The translations under genes were made by a program, and so were the position numbers. Shown here piece by piece: positions 12,590-12,913 of a DNA stretch of 12,913 nt. Position 1 is the stretch's first letter, and every line of letters starts with the position of its first letter. The stretch spans positions 1 through 12,913 of the forward strand of contig JAVWHX010000062.1 in the NCBI GenBank assembly GCA_036639875.1, read 5' to 3'. The notes beneath the pieces are model-generated. The model was not told where the DNA came from and ran no database searches. It saw nothing but the letters and a program-made list of their open reading frames with translations. The stretch comes from JAVWHX01 sp036639875. GTDB taxonomy: Bacteria; Bacillota_I; Bacilli_A; Erysipelotrichales; Coprobacillaceae.

Positions 12590-12913
12590 ATGAAACACTG
12601 GAAACATTTATCATTTGATCAAAGAAAGGTTATTAATAGTTTTTTATCTAAGAAAGTCACTTTAAAAGAAATAGCTTTTATAATCGGTTACGATCCAACT
12701 GCTATATCTAAAGAAATTAAAAGAAATAGACTTCTTTTATACCCTCAAAAAAGACTAACTCACAAGGTTTGTGAGAAACTTCTTCGTTTTCCTTATGTAT
12801 GCAATCATTGTGATTTGAGATATAAGGAGACTTGTCCCTTCGATAAGTATAAATATGATCCCAAATATGCTCAAAGGTGTGCACAAGAAAGACTTGTCTT
12901 ATCCCGCAGAGGA
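12590..12913 (+). CDS. IS30-family transposase, N-terminal 108 residues (cut by window)
   Basis: The frame stays open to the last base. The start ATG 12590 has AAAGGAGG at 12573-12580. The protein begins MKHWKHLSFDQRKVINSFLSKKVTLKEIAFIIGYDPTAISKEIKRNR, the helix-turn-helix of IS30-family transposases (HLSFDQR...IA..IG..PTAISKEIKRNR). Next comes a Cys-rich segment with VCNHC (about residues 75-79) and a further Cys (TCP), then DKYKYDPKYAQ, a zinc-ribbon-like region typical of Firmicutes IS30 members. The catalytic DDE core lies outside the window, so intactness cannot be judged. No frameshift is visible in the visible part. Confidence 0.92.
   Translation, partial: MKHWKHLSFDQRKVINSFLSKKVTLKEIAFIIGYDPTAISKEIKRNRLLLYPQKRLTHKVCEKLLRFPYVCNHCDLRYKETCPFDKYKYDPKYAQRCAQERLVLSRRG

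Larger units (their letters stand above)
12471..12913 (+). mobile_element. Left part of an IS30-family insertion sequence (right end outside window)
   Basis: The transposase gene runs off the window. The left end cannot be placed from one copy. The stretch beginning GTTGTGTTAATTATCATTTG (12471) is a plausible left inverted repeat, but this is a guess; no matching right end is available. The true boundary lies somewhere between 12402 and about 12555. Confidence 0.5.

Noticed and set aside
1..12913. CRISPR arrays, tRNA or rRNA genes, phage genes or a dedicated defence island
   Set aside because: No regularly spaced repeats, cloverleaf sequences or recognisable phage or defence genes were found on reading both strands. 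Only the Rpn and IS30 genes are mobile-element related.

Overview
The window reads as chromosomal DNA of a low-GC Firmicute. AT-rich codon use, strong GGAGG ribosome binding sites, short operons and many U-tailed hairpins support this. The closest match I recognise is the Erysipelotrichales/Coprobacillaceae group. The NiCo riboswitch here strongly resembles, from memory, the crystallised Erysipelotrichaceae aptamer, and several genes (UMF1-type transporter, Rpn protein, PTS IIB-like protein, DUF1461 protein) are of kinds common in that group. No species can be named.

Layout. Positions 1-714 (minus) hold a left-truncated Rpn/PD-(D/E)XK nuclease-family protein. Positions 768-2784 (minus) hold a two-gene operon: a zinc-dependent phospholipase C-family protein, then an overlapping UMF1-type major facilitator transporter. 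Positions 2785-3275 form a 491-bp divergent regulatory region. It contains a 22-bp perfect palindrome next to a possible promoter, a NiCo (czcD-type) riboswitch, a mutually exclusive terminator and a possible antiterminator. It leads into a P-type cation ATPase (3276-5795, plus). A shared terminator separates this from the convergent pair trmL and a DUF1461 membrane protein (5811-6951, minus). A PF06541-type membrane protein follows (7112-7765, plus), again convergent over a shared terminator with rdgB and aroE (7784-9232, minus). Three single plus-strand genes come next: a small DUF898-like membrane protein with an internal duplication, a YdjC/ChbG-type deacetylase and a GNAT acetyltransferase. 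Positions 11236-12401 (minus) hold a coupled pair: a PTS IIB-like protein and a hexapeptide-repeat sugar O-acetyltransferase. The window ends inside an IS30-family transposase whose Shine-Dalgarno sequence is folded into a hairpin.

How the parts work together. The most informative unit is the riboswitch plus ATPase. Metal binding should stabilise the aptamer, block a 17-bp terminator helix and switch the ATPase on, which fits export of Co2+, Ni2+ or Fe2+. The ATPase has P2-like architecture (no HMA domain) and unusual residues in membrane segments 4 and 6, so the riboswitch is the best clue to its substrate. The other genes are mostly housekeeping (wobble tRNA methylation, nucleotide-pool cleaning, shikimate pathway) or small sugar and acetyl-transfer genes. 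Several annotated starts here are shorter than the longest open frame. The start was chosen from Shine-Dalgarno position and, for aroE and the IIB-like gene, because the promoter lies inside the longer frame.
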